Of a stretch of 24,483 nt of DNA, positions 14,262 through 22,869 are shown one piece after another (positions within the stretch are counted from its first letter, which is position 1; every line of letters begins with the position of its first letter). The translations under genes were made by a program, and so were the position numbers. The notes beneath the pieces were generated by a model, which had not been told where the DNA came from, did not search any database, and saw only the letters and a list, made by a program, of their open reading frames with translations. Source of the DNA: an uncultured Mycoplasmatota bacterium (GTDB lineage Bacteria > Bacillota_I > Bacilli_A > RF39 > UBA660); NCBI GenBank assembly GCA_900552975.1, contig UWSL01000010.1:1-24483 (forward strand). The letters run 5' to 3'.

Positions 14262-15632
14262 TTAAAGATTATTCGATGTAAGATATTTTCTTACTTCTTC
14301 AGAGTCATCTAAGTGAATTTTAGTATGTCCTATTATTTGATAATCTTCATGACCCTTACCTAATATTAAAACAACATCATTCTTTTCTATCATATCTAGT
14401 GCTGTTTTAATAGCTGTTTTTCTATCTAAAATGACTTCATAGTTATCAGTATCAACACCAGCTAAAATGTCATCCATTATTTTTTGTGGATCTTCTGTAC
14501 GAGGATTATCACTTGTAAAGATACAATAGTCTGAGTTATGAGCAGCTATATGTCCCATTATCGGTCTTTTCTTAGGATCACGATCGCCACCACAACCAAC
14601 GATTGTTATTACTCTACCCTTTTTATTTTCAGTAAAGGCTTTTATTATCTTTTCAACAGCATCTGGAGTATGTGCATAATCAATAACCGCTTCGCCATCT
14701 TTAACTTTTATTTGTTCACAACGACCTTTAGGCGGACAAATTTCTGGAGTTTTTGCCAATATTTCATCGATTGAAAAACCTAGACAATTAACTAAAGATA
14801 AACATGTTAAATAATTATAAACATTAAAGGCACTTCTTAATTTAGTTTCTACTTCATATTCTTGACCGTTAGCAATAAATTTTATAAAAGTTCCATGTGT
14901 AGTATCATGATATGAAATAATTTTATAATCTTCTCCATTGATGCCAAGAGTTTTGTTATTATCATAAGCTTCTAACCAAAATTTTCCGTAACTATCATCC
15001 ATATTAATTATCATTGGACCTATTAATTGTTTTAGTATCAATTTTTTGGCTTCAAAATAGTTTTCCATTGTTTTGTGATAATCAAGATGATCTTGTGTTA
15101 AGTTGGTAAAAGCAGCCACTTTGAATTTTAATCCTTTAACTCTACTTTGATGTAAAGCATGGGAACTAACTTCCATCATAACGTTTTTACATCCTTTTTC
15201 TTTGGCTGTTAGAATTAATTCATATAAATCTAATATATTAGGAGTTGTATTAGGTATTTCAACGACATCTTCATCTGGAATGTAAAAACCAATTGTACCT
15301 ATGTAAGCTGTTTTACTTCCTAATTTGTTAAGTAATTGATAAGTTAGATAAGCAGTTGTTGTTTTACCATTTGTTCCTGTTACACCAATAATATTAAGTT
15401 CATTTACTTGATCTTGATAATTATCACTGATATAGTTTGTAAGCCATTCATTAGTGTTTTCTACAACTTCTTGTTCAATATCACATTTAACTTTATGTTC
15501 GACAACGGCTTTAATTGCGCCATTTTCATAAGCTTTACTAACAAAGTCATGGCCATCAACTGTACTACCTGGTAATGCAACAAAAATATCACCTGGTTTA
15601 ATTTTTCTAGAATCGATTTTAATATTAATCAT
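14262..15632 (-). CDS. murE: UDP-N-acetylmuramoyl-tripeptide synthetase (meso-DAP-adding)
   Basis: MurE adds the third amino acid to UDP-MurNAc-L-Ala-D-Glu in the cytoplasm, using ATP, during peptidoglycan precursor synthesis. The N-terminal substrate domain shows DSRKIKPGDIFVALPGSTVDGHDF. The ATP loop is GVTGTNGKTTT (about residue 83 on). NLTQDHLDYH and the segment EAKKLI carry the lysine that is carbamylated in Mur ligases. The C-terminal domain has IDYAHTPDAVEK, GCGGDRDPKKRP and LGKGHEDYQ. DNPR at residues 375-378 is the signature that selects meso-diaminopimelate over lysine. At 456 residues it is slightly shorter than usual but complete. ATG 15632 follows AGAGGTG. It is 84 nt downstream of asnB with no terminator between, though a weak separate promoter is possible there. 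Confidence 0.95.
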   Translation of the reverse strand: MINIKIDSRKIKPGDIFVALPGSTVDGHDFVSKAYENGAIKAVVEHKVKCDIEQEVVENTNEWLTNYISDNYQDQVNELNIIGVTGTNGKTTTAYLTYQLLNKLGSKTAYIGTIGFYIPDEDVVEIPNTTPNILDLYELILTAKEKGCKNVMMEVSSHALHQSRVKGLKFKVAAFTNLTQDHLDYHKTMENYFEAKKLILKQLIGPMIINMDDSYGKFWLEAYDNNKTLGINGEDYKIISYHDTTHGTFIKFIANGQEYEVETKLRSAFNVYNYLTCLSLVNCLGFSIDEILAKTPEICPPKGRCEQIKVKDGEAVIDYAHTPDAVEKIIKAFTENKKGRVITIVGCGGDRDPKKRPIMGHIAAHNSDYCIFTSDNPRTEDPQKIMDDILAGVDTDNYEVILDRKTAIKTALDMIEKNDVVLILGKGHEDYQIIGHTKIHLDDSEEVRKYLTSNNL

Positions 15633-15716
15633 TTTTTCACCTCTATTAATATCTTATTATTTTTTTATTTAATTAACAATTTTCACCAATCCACACTTAT
15701 AAATTGATATTAAGTA

Positions 15717-17540
15717 TTAATCCACACTTTCAAAAAATTGTTTATACCAAACTAAGAATGTATAAATTGTCCATACTTTCTTATAACAATCTTTTTTACC
15801 TGATTTATGTTGTTCTAGTAATTTTAAAATTCTTTTTTGATCAAAGAACTTTTCAGCAGTAGAACTTTCAAATTCAACTTTGATTTGATTATAAAGGTCA
15901 TCTTCTCTAATCCATTCTCTTAATGGAACAGGGAAACCAAGTTTTTTCTTTTTGTATGATTCATTAGGAATTACTTCTTTAGCAGCTGCACGTAAAGCTG
16001 GTTTAGTAGTTTCTTTATTAACTTTAGCACTTGTTGGCAACTGACGAGCTACTTCATATACTTTATTGTCCAAGAATGGGGTTCGTGCTTCTAAACCAAA
16101 CATCATAGTATTGCGGTCAACAGCATGAAGGAAATCTCTGACCAACCAGAAATAGAAATCAATAGCTTGACGTTTAACCATATTAGAATTATCTTTATAT
16201 TTTTCATAAAATGGTTTAACAATATCTTTAGTGTTTATTTGATTTGGACATTTTACAATTTTCATAGCTTCCTCATCACGGAATATTCTTCCTAAGCCAA
16301 TATTGTAATCTTCTAATTTACGACCACGACGGTAAATAAAGTTGAAGCCCCTAGTTTCTGGGAACAAGCCTGCAAAAGATGAGGCAAGACGACGAATTGG
16401 ATAAGGTATTTTCATATACCAAGCTTGATCTACTTCTTCCTTGTAAGTGTTGTATCCACCAAATAATTCATCAGCTCCTTCACCTGACATAACAACTTTA
16501 ACATCTTTGGATGCTATTTGAGCAACAAAGTATAAGGCGATAGCTGATGGATCAGCTAGTGGTTCGTCCATATGGTACATTATGTTAGGAAAAGCCTTAA
16601 TATACTCTTCTTTGGTTATTTTCTTTGATTTATTAGTTATTTTTAATTTTTTAGCTAAATCCTTAGCATATGATATTTCATCATATTTAGGATTATCATA
16701 GCCTACAGTATATGTTTTATCAGGCTTAGCTAATGAAACTAAGTATGAGGAATCAATTCCACTTGATAGGAAAGAACCGACTTCAACATCAGCTATTTCA
16801 TGATGTTTTACAGAATCTTTCATGGCTTCTTTTATTTCCTTTACTATTTCATTCATATCTTTATCAGTTTCTTTAAATTCTAAGCTAAAGAATTCTTCAA
16901 TTTTTTTCTGACCATTTTTATATATTAATTGATGACCAGGTTCAAGACGATAAACTCCTTTAAAGAAAGTTTCTTCAGTCGGTGTTGAATTAAAACATAA
17001 ATAAGCTGATAGAATATCTTCATTTAATTCTTTTTTAAATTCAGGATGATCTAAAAAAGCTTTGATTTCTGAAGCAAACATTAGGGTATCATTTGATTCA
17101 TAATAATAAAGTGGTTTTATGCCCCAGCCATCACGAGCCAAGTATAATTCTTTATTGACTTTGTCCCAAATAGCAAAAGCAAACATTCCTCTTAATTTTT
17201 TGGTCAATTCATGTCCCCATTCTTCATAGCCGTGAACTAAAACTTCTGTATCAGTAGAAGTTACAAATTGATGATTTTTCTTTTTAAGTTCTTCTCTTAA
17301 TTCAACATAGTTATATATTTCACCGTTGAAAACTATAACAACTTCTTTGGTTTCATTGTAAATTGGTTGATTACCTGTCGATAAGTCAATAATTGATAGA
17401 CGACGATGTCCCAATGCACATTCATCATCAAGGTAAAAGCCTTCAGCATCAGGTCCACGATAGGCAATACGATCGGTCATCTTTTTTAATATTTTCTTTT
17501 GTGGTTTCTTTTTACTTATATATCCTGCTATTCCACACAT
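15717..17540 (-). CDS. asnB: Glutamine-dependent asparagine synthetase (AsnB family)
   Basis: It transfers the amide nitrogen of glutamine to an ATP-activated carboxylate, classically aspartate. The glutaminase domain begins MCGIAGYI, so Cys2 becomes the N-terminal nucleophile after Met removal. Other glutaminase motifs are RGPDAEG, GHRRLSIIDLSTGNQPI and FNGEIYNY. The synthetase domain has the ATP PP-loop SSGIDSS followed by MSGEGADELFGGY and the RTPFLD segment. The start chosen is ATG 17540, directly before TGT, with GAGGTG as ribosome binding site; an in-frame GTG at 17549 is part of that Shine-Dalgarno and would bury the catalytic Cys. At 607 residues the length is normal. It lies 11 nt after the LTA-synthase-like gene and upstream of murE. 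In Bacillus subtilis an AsnB amidates meso-DAP of peptidoglycan, so that role is possible here. Confidence 0.92.
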   Translation of the reverse strand: MCGIAGYISKKKPQKKILKKMTDRIAYRGPDAEGFYLDDECALGHRRLSIIDLSTGNQPIYNETKEVVIVFNGEIYNYVELREELKKKNHQFVTSTDTEVLVHGYEEWGHELTKKLRGMFAFAIWDKVNKELYLARDGWGIKPLYYYESNDTLMFASEIKAFLDHPEFKKELNEDILSAYLCFNSTPTEETFFKGVYRLEPGHQLIYKNGQKKIEEFFSLEFKETDKDMNEIVKEIKEAMKDSVKHHEIADVEVGSFLSSGIDSSYLVSLAKPDKTYTVGYDNPKYDEISYAKDLAKKLKITNKSKKITKEEYIKAFPNIMYHMDEPLADPSAIALYFVAQIASKDVKVVMSGEGADELFGGYNTYKEEVDQAWYMKIPYPIRRLASSFAGLFPETRGFNFIYRRGRKLEDYNIGLGRIFRDEEAMKIVKCPNQINTKDIVKPFYEKYKDNSNMVKRQAIDFYFWLVRDFLHAVDRNTMMFGLEARTPFLDNKVYEVARQLPTSAKVNKETTKPALRAAAKEVIPNESYKKKKLGFPVPLREWIREDDLYNQIKVEFESSTAEKFFDQKRILKLLEQHKSGKKDCYKKVWTIYTFLVWYKQFFESVD

Positions 17541-17551
17541 TTTTTTCACCT

Positions 17552-19489
17552 CTATTTTTTTGTAACATAAGTATAATAATCATTTTTGATAATCATTTTA
17601 CTAATACTGAATGCATTAGCTACTTTGTTATTAATTGTGTTTATGTATTCATTTTGATTTTCAAGTGTTTTGCCTTCTTTTAAGGTAAATTTCTTTGTTT
17701 GTGAATCATAACTACCATAATCAGTAACCCAACTACGATTAGAGAAAATGGCAATTCCATCAGTATCGCTTAGAATATCTTGTCCTACTATTAAACGGGA
17801 ATCATACTCAACGCCAAATAAATTTAAGATAGTTGGTAAAACGTCAATTTGACTACCAACTTTTGATACAGTAATTGGCTTTTTCATTTGATTATTCCAT
17901 AAAATAAAATTACTATGATTCACTTCTATTGTACCATCTTTTTCATAAGATGACACTTCATTCATTTCATCTGTTGACAACGTATATGGATAATGATCAC
18001 CCACTAAGGCTATCACTGTATCATCTAGTTTATTATTTTCTTTTAATTCTTTTATTAATTCTTCAAGCATTTTATCTAATTCCATTTGAGCTGCTAAGTA
18101 GTATTTTACTGAATCACTATAGGTGGTTTCATTTAGGTTATCTAGATATTTTTTAGCAATATTGTCACTGTTATTATAAGGAGAATGACCACTTACAGTA
18201 ACATAGTATGTTGCAAAATTATTTTCGCTTGATAAATAATCACCTGTTGATTGTTTAATTAAATCTATATCACTAGGTAGCCATTTACAATTCATACGTT
18301 TTTCTAATCCATTGCCACAGCCAAGATAATTATTAAAACCAAGAGTAGCCATCGTTTTATTACGTTTATAGTATGTGTATGTCCAATTATGATAGCTTTG
18401 TACTTGATAACCAATTGCAGAAAAGGAATTACCAAGGGCATATTTTATATTAGGTAATTTACTTTTCCATAAGCTTAACGTTTCCTGAGTAGGAATTAAG
18501 CCTGTCGTTGCTTGAAATTCACCACCAGTTGTACTTAGAAAAACTGGTGAATAAAAGTTTTCAAAATCAAAACCTGTATGTATTAGTTTGTATAATGTGG
18601 GTGTTCTTTCTTTGTCAACGGCTATTTCATTAAATCCTTCGGCTAAGATGAAAATTATATTTTTACCTTTAAACATACCTGTATATTTATTTTTTTTACT
18701 AGCTTCTTTGTTACTAATATAGTTATTTAAGCTTTTTATTTCATTATTTGTAGTTTCGCTATTTAAATTCAAGTCAAGGATATTATAACCATAATCTTTT
18801 TCTTTGGTAATGTTTTTATCGTCTATTTTTAATATAGTATTCTCACTTATTATTTCATTATCATAACCAAATAATTGCCTTTTTATATCTATTTTAGTAT
18901 AAGTAAGTAGTCCAAAGTTGTCGATGATACTTAAAGAATCGTCAATGTTAAAATATAATTTATATGCTGATGATGATTTTTCTTTTTGAGGAAGTAAGAA
19001 AAGAAATGTTGACAAGTAGGCAGTTATAAACAAAATTAAACTAGTACTTGTTTGATATTTATTATATTTTTTTAAATTTATTCGACTTTTTAAAATAATT
19101 AATAAAATTAAAGGGAGAAGTAAGATTAAAAACGGAAAGAAATGATTTATAATTGTATCTTTTATTATATTTGTAAAGTCCAATGCTTGATTAGCTAAGC
19201 CAATTGTAGAAAAAGAAAATGGAACAGAAAATAAAGTGTAAAAGATATACTGAATTTCAAAATAGATTGTTATGATAACAGTTATTGTAAATAAAAGAAC
19301 TTTATTTACTTTTTCTTTACTCAGTTTACAAATCAAACCTAAAATTATTGCTATAGGTATAGTAAAAATGAATGTATATAAATGACCTAAATTAATAAAA
19401 TGTTTACATAAAATTATTTTTACAACAATTTCTAAAAAGAGAATACTTACAAAAAAATAAATAGATGGGTTAAGTTGTTTTTTATTCAT
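17552..19489 (-). CDS. LTA synthase-like membrane sulfatase / phosphoglycerol transferase
   Basis: Members of this family transfer glycerol-phosphate or related groups to cell-surface polymers outside the membrane. About five hydrophobic helices fill the first 175 residues, followed by an extracellular alkaline-phosphatase-superfamily domain starting at KNIIFILAEGFNEIAV. STTGGEFQATTG carries the candidate catalytic threonine (320 or 321). VSGHSPY and GDHYPY supply metal ligands. The C-terminus is beyond ILNLFGVEYDSRLIVGQDIL, normal for the family. The start chosen is ATG 19489: the extended -10 at 19516-19524 would start transcripts near 19509, leaving the ATG at 19507 without any leader. The gene is followed by asnB 11 nt later and then murE, consistent with an envelope-building operon. 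Whether the product is true lipoteichoic acid or another polymer is not determined. Confidence 0.85.
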   Translation of the reverse strand: MNKKQLNPSIYFFVSILFLEIVVKIILCKHFINLGHLYTFIFTIPIAIILGLICKLSKEKVNKVLLFTITVIITIYFEIQYIFYTLFSVPFSFSTIGLANQALDFTNIIKDTIINHFFPFLILLLPLILLIILKSRINLKKYNKYQTSTSLILFITAYLSTFLFLLPQKEKSSSAYKLYFNIDDSLSIIDNFGLLTYTKIDIKRQLFGYDNEIISENTILKIDDKNITKEKDYGYNILDLNLNSETTNNEIKSLNNYISNKEASKKNKYTGMFKGKNIIFILAEGFNEIAVDKERTPTLYKLIHTGFDFENFYSPVFLSTTGGEFQATTGLIPTQETLSLWKSKLPNIKYALGNSFSAIGYQVQSYHNWTYTYYKRNKTMATLGFNNYLGCGNGLEKRMNCKWLPSDIDLIKQSTGDYLSSENNFATYYVTVSGHSPYNNSDNIAKKYLDNLNETTYSDSVKYYLAAQMELDKMLEELIKELKENNKLDDTVIALVGDHYPYTLSTDEMNEVSSYEKDGTIEVNHSNFILWNNQMKKPITVSKVGSQIDVLPTILNLFGVEYDSRLIVGQDILSDTDGIAIFSNRSWVTDYGSYDSQTKKFTLKEGKTLENQNEYINTINNKVANAFSISKMIIKNDYYTYVTKK

Positions 19490-19515
19490 TATCTTCGCTT
19501 CTTTCATAATTCGAT

Positions 19516-19524
19516 ATTATACCA
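19516..19524 (-). promoter_or_regulatory. Extended -10 promoter of the LTA-synthase-like / asnB / murE group
   Basis: Minus strand TGGTATAAT, with a predicted start near 19509. It decides the ATG 19489 start for the downstream gene. Confidence 0.65.
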
Positions 19525-19564
19525 CAAATGGTTTAAGTTATTTGATTTATCTACTTTTTTCGAC

Positions 19565-19586
19565 AAAAAAAGAAACTTTCGTTTCT
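19565..19586 (-). terminator. Intrinsic terminator after tex
   Basis: Minus strand AGAAAC, GAAA tetraloop, GTTTCT, then six T. The stem overlaps the TAG stop codon of tex. Confidence 0.8.
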
Positions 19587-21756
19587 AATTTTTAATAAGA
19601 CTTAATTGTACTTTTTGCTTGGCTAAGTCAATATCTGTTACATAGCAAGTTACAATATCTCCCACATGAACAATGTCATTGGGATTCTTAACAAATGATT
19701 TACTCATTTTTGATATGTGAATTAAGCCATCATCATGTAAACCAATGTCTACAAACGCACCAAATGAAGCAACATTTCTAATTGTTCCTTGCAATTCCAT
19801 TCCTTCTTTTAAGTCTTCAATCTTTAAAATATCACTTTTTAATACCGGTGAATCTAATTCATCACGAGGATCTAAACCAGGAGTTAATAATTCCTTTATT
19901 ATATCTTTAACAGTATAAATATCACTATGTAATTTTTCTGATAATTTTAATGCGTCGGCTTTTTTTAAATTTTCCTTAAATTCATCTTTATTAATATCGC
20001 TAATATTTAAAGACAATTCGTTTAATATTTTATCTGTTAAATCATAGCTTTCTGGATGGATTCCAGTTTTATCAAGAGGATTAGTACCATCTGGAATTCT
20101 TAAGAAACCAATAGCTTGTTCATATACTTTAGCACTTACTCCTTTTATTTTTTTTATCTCATCACGACTAGTTATTTTCTTTTCTTCTTTGTATTTATAG
20201 ATATTTTCAATAACATTTTTAGTTAAGCCAGAAACATACTTTAGAATACTTTTTGAAGCAGTGTTTACATTAACCCCTACTTCGTTTACTACTTTAGATG
20301 TTGTAAAATCAAGTGCTTCTCCTAAATTTTTTTGATTAACATCATATTGATATTCACCCACACCAATTGATTTTGGATCAATTTTAACTAGTTCAGAAAG
20401 AGGATCTTGAATACGACGACCAATCGATACAGCACTTCTTTTTTCGACAGCTAAATCAGGAAATTCTTCGATAGCTAATTTTGAAGCACTATAAATTGAA
20501 GCACCGGCTTCTGAAGTTATTACATATTTGCATGGTAAGTTAAATTCTTTAATCATTTCGGCACAAAACTTTTCAGATTCACGAGAAGCTGTTCCATTAC
20601 CAATAGAAATTATATCAACATGGTATTTTTCAATTAAATTTTTAACAATTATTTTACTTTGAGTAATGTATTTTTCTTGGTTATTACTATTAATAAATGG
20701 TTTTATAACAGTTGAATCTAAATATTTACCATTTTTATCAACCACAGCTAATTTACAACCATTAACGTATCCAGGGTCGAAACCTAGAACAACCATCCCT
20801 TTAAGTGGACGAGTTAGTAGCAAATGTTCCAAATTTAAGCCAAATGTATCAATGGCCATTTTATCTGCTTGTTCTGTTAATTCACTTCTTATTTCTCTTT
20901 CAATACTAGGTAAAATAAGGCGTTTTAGTGAATCTTTAATACTATCTTTAACTAAATCTGTAACAAATGATTGAGAATTTTTAATTAATTTTTTTTCTAA
21001 ATAACTTACAATTTCATCATTGTTCATATCAAGAGAAATAGTTAAAATCTTCTCTTTTTCTCCTCTGTTTAAAGCTAAAACTCGATAATGTTTAATATAC
21101 TTTATTTTATCTTGAAAGTCATAGTACATTTCGTAAGTTTTTTTCTCATCTACAGCATTCTTTTTTAATTTAGAAGTTATAGTACCATTTTGCCATACAT
21201 TATTCCTTATCCATTTACGATATGAAGCATTGTCACTTATCCATTCAGCAATGATATACCCAGCACCTTCTAAAGCTATTTTGGTATCTTTAATTGTTTC
21301 ATTAACAAATTTACTAGCCATATTTTCTAATGTGCCTGTTGTTGGAAATGACATTATCATTTTAGCTAGAGGTTCTAAACCATTTTTAATAGCTTCGCTA
21401 GCTTTAGTTTTTTTCTTTTCTTTAAATGGACGATAAACATCTTCAACTTCTGTTAATTTCGTACATTTCATTACTGACTCTTTTAATTCATCTGTTAATA
21501 AACCTTTTTCATCAATAAGTCTTATAACATCTTCTTTACGATTAAATAAATTTTCTTGATATTTATATTGTTCTTCAATTACTCTTATTTGATCTTCATT
21601 TAAATTACCTGTTTTTTCCTTACGATATCGTGCTATAAAAGGAATTGTAGCACCATCTTTAAGAATATTTAAGACTTCTTTTATTTGTTGCTCTTGTAAT
21701 TTTAATTCTTGAACAAGATAGTTTATAACTTCTTGATTTATTATTATTTCTTCCAT
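19585..21756 (-). CDS. tex: Tex-family RNA-binding transcription accessory protein
   Basis: Tex is a conserved nucleic-acid-binding protein linked to transcription and RNA turnover in the cytoplasm. The Tex N-terminal region has VLNILKDGATIPFIARYRKEKTGNL (here residues about 26-50) and EDVYRPFKEKKKTKASEA. A YqgF-type RNase H fold begins at VLGFDPGYVNGCKLAVVD (about 320). A helix-hairpin-helix region shows IKKIKGVSAKVYEQAIGFLRI (about 535-560). The C-terminal S1 domain (about 650-721) shows LQGTIRNVASFGAFVDIGLHDDGLIHIS. At 723 residues it has the family's normal length and no break. ATG 21756 follows AAAGGTGATT, with an extended -10 upstream. It is a monocistronic unit with terminators on both sides. 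Confidence 0.95.
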   Translation of the reverse strand: MEEIIINQEVINYLVQELKLQEQQIKEVLNILKDGATIPFIARYRKEKTGNLNEDQIRVIEEQYKYQENLFNRKEDVIRLIDEKGLLTDELKESVMKCTKLTEVEDVYRPFKEKKKTKASEAIKNGLEPLAKMIMSFPTTGTLENMASKFVNETIKDTKIALEGAGYIIAEWISDNASYRKWIRNNVWQNGTITSKLKKNAVDEKKTYEMYYDFQDKIKYIKHYRVLALNRGEKEKILTISLDMNNDEIVSYLEKKLIKNSQSFVTDLVKDSIKDSLKRLILPSIEREIRSELTEQADKMAIDTFGLNLEHLLLTRPLKGMVVLGFDPGYVNGCKLAVVDKNGKYLDSTVIKPFINSNNQEKYITQSKIIVKNLIEKYHVDIISIGNGTASRESEKFCAEMIKEFNLPCKYVITSEAGASIYSASKLAIEEFPDLAVEKRSAVSIGRRIQDPLSELVKIDPKSIGVGEYQYDVNQKNLGEALDFTTSKVVNEVGVNVNTASKSILKYVSGLTKNVIENIYKYKEEKKITSRDEIKKIKGVSAKVYEQAIGFLRIPDGTNPLDKTGIHPESYDLTDKILNELSLNISDINKDEFKENLKKADALKLSEKLHSDIYTVKDIIKELLTPGLDPRDELDSPVLKSDILKIEDLKEGMELQGTIRNVASFGAFVDIGLHDDGLIHISKMSKSFVKNPNDIVHVGDIVTCYVTDIDLAKQKVQLSLIKN

Positions 21757-21773
21757 TTTTAATCACCTTTTCT

Positions 21774-21782
21774 ATTATATCA
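21774..21782 (-). promoter_or_regulatory. Extended -10 promoter of tex
   Basis: Minus strand TGATATAAT, with a start near 21767, just before the ribosome binding site. Confidence 0.65.
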
Positions 21783-21791
21783 AAAGAAAAT

Positions 21792-21822
21792 AAAAAAAAG
21801 AAAAGTAATTTTACTTTTCTTT
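21792..21822 (-). terminator. Intrinsic terminator after the YihY/BrkB gene
   Basis: Minus strand AAAGAAAAGTA / TACTTTTCTTT, 11-bp stem with a 4-nt loop, then a T run. It separates the GGDEF-yihY pair from tex. Confidence 0.75.
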
Positions 21823-21894
21823 ACTTTTACCCTGAACCTCTATCTTTAGTAAAACTTTAATATTAGTCAAAGGAAAAGACAATATAGTAAAAAA

Positions 21895-22869
21895 CTATTT
21901 TGTCTTAGTATTTTTGTTCTTGGTATTTTTTTTTGTTGAAGTATTTTTATTATTTGGGGATTTTTCAATTTTAGTTTCTTCTATTTTGTTTAGTGTATCA
22001 CTTTCAGATGTACTTTTAGCAGCAGCAGTAATTATTTTTTGAACTTCTAAAATACCAGTTTTTTCCAATTCTTCGTGGTAATTCATAGCCATTCCTATAA
22101 CAAATATGTAAGCTAAAAAATAAACCCACAACATTAAAATAATTATGTTTGCTAAGCTTCCGTAAAAAACAGAATAATTAGCATAATGAGAAATATAATA
22201 AGAATAAATGTCTGTTATTACTACCCATCCAAATGTTGTGAAAATTGCCCCACCTGTTACGTTTCTACTAGGAATCTTTTTATCAGGAGCCATTGTATAA
22301 ATTATTTTAATAAACAAGAAGATGAACACCCATGAAAAAGGTCCTTTTAAGAAGTTTAAAATTGATATGACCATTTTAGTAGTTTCAACATCGAGGTTAA
22401 AATAATGTAATAAGTTAATTATACTATTTCCTAATAATGGAGCTATTAAAATGAATAATACTAATATAACAATTATAATTTCCATAATTATGGCTTTAAA
22501 ACGACGACGAAAAAAACCAGAATCTTTTATACCGTAGATAGTATTTGAAGCAACTATTATTGATGCCATACCATTAGAAGCTATAAAATAACCAATTGCT
22601 AAAGTAACAAAGAAAGCTGGTGTTATTTTTGAAGCCGTAAGGATTGGTTCTAATAAAGCTGTATAGTCACTACCAAGAGTATTTCTTAATAGTGTAGAAA
22701 CCAAATTATTAGAAATATTTAAATATGAACAAGCATATCCTATTAAGGTAATTGTTGGAACCAAGGATAAAAAAAGAAAAAAAGATATTTGGCCTGGTAA
22801 GATTAACATTTCGGGACGCCAAAAGGCATCCCAGAAACGTTCAAAGAAAGGTTTTCTCTTAGCTTTCAT
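21895..22869 (-). CDS. YihY/BrkB-family integral membrane protein
   Basis: This is a widespread inner-membrane family of uncertain function (older annotations as ribonuclease BN are incorrect). Around six hydrophobic helices span residues 20-270. Family hallmarks are QISFFLFLSLVPTITLIGY near the start, IASNGMASIIVASNTIYGI, PDKKIPSRNVTGGAIFTTFGW and YGSLANIIILMLWVYFLAYIFVIGMAMN. The last 50 residues are a Lys/Asn/Thr-rich cytoplasmic tail. At 324 residues the length is normal. ATG 22869 overlaps the stop codon of the upstream GGDEF gene by one base (TAATG), so the two are translationally coupled and likely work in the same process. A link between cyclic-dinucleotide-type signalling and this protein is only suggested by that coupling. 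Confidence 0.88.
   Translation of the reverse strand: MKAKRKPFFERFWDAFWRPEMLILPGQISFFLFLSLVPTITLIGYACSYLNISNNLVSTLLRNTLGSDYTALLEPILTASKITPAFFVTLAIGYFIASNGMASIIVASNTIYGIKDSGFFRRRFKAIIMEIIIVILVLFILIAPLLGNSIINLLHYFNLDVETTKMVISILNFLKGPFSWVFIFLFIKIIYTMAPDKKIPSRNVTGGAIFTTFGWVVITDIYSYYISHYANYSVFYGSLANIIILMLWVYFLAYIFVIGMAMNYHEELEKTGILEVQKIITAAAKSTSESDTLNKIEETKIEKSPNNKNTSTKKNTKNKNTKTK

Noticed and set aside
17541..17549. GTG start extending AsnB by MKK
   Set aside because: The GTG is part of the ribosome binding site GAGGTG, and the extension would block the N-terminal cysteine nucleophile.
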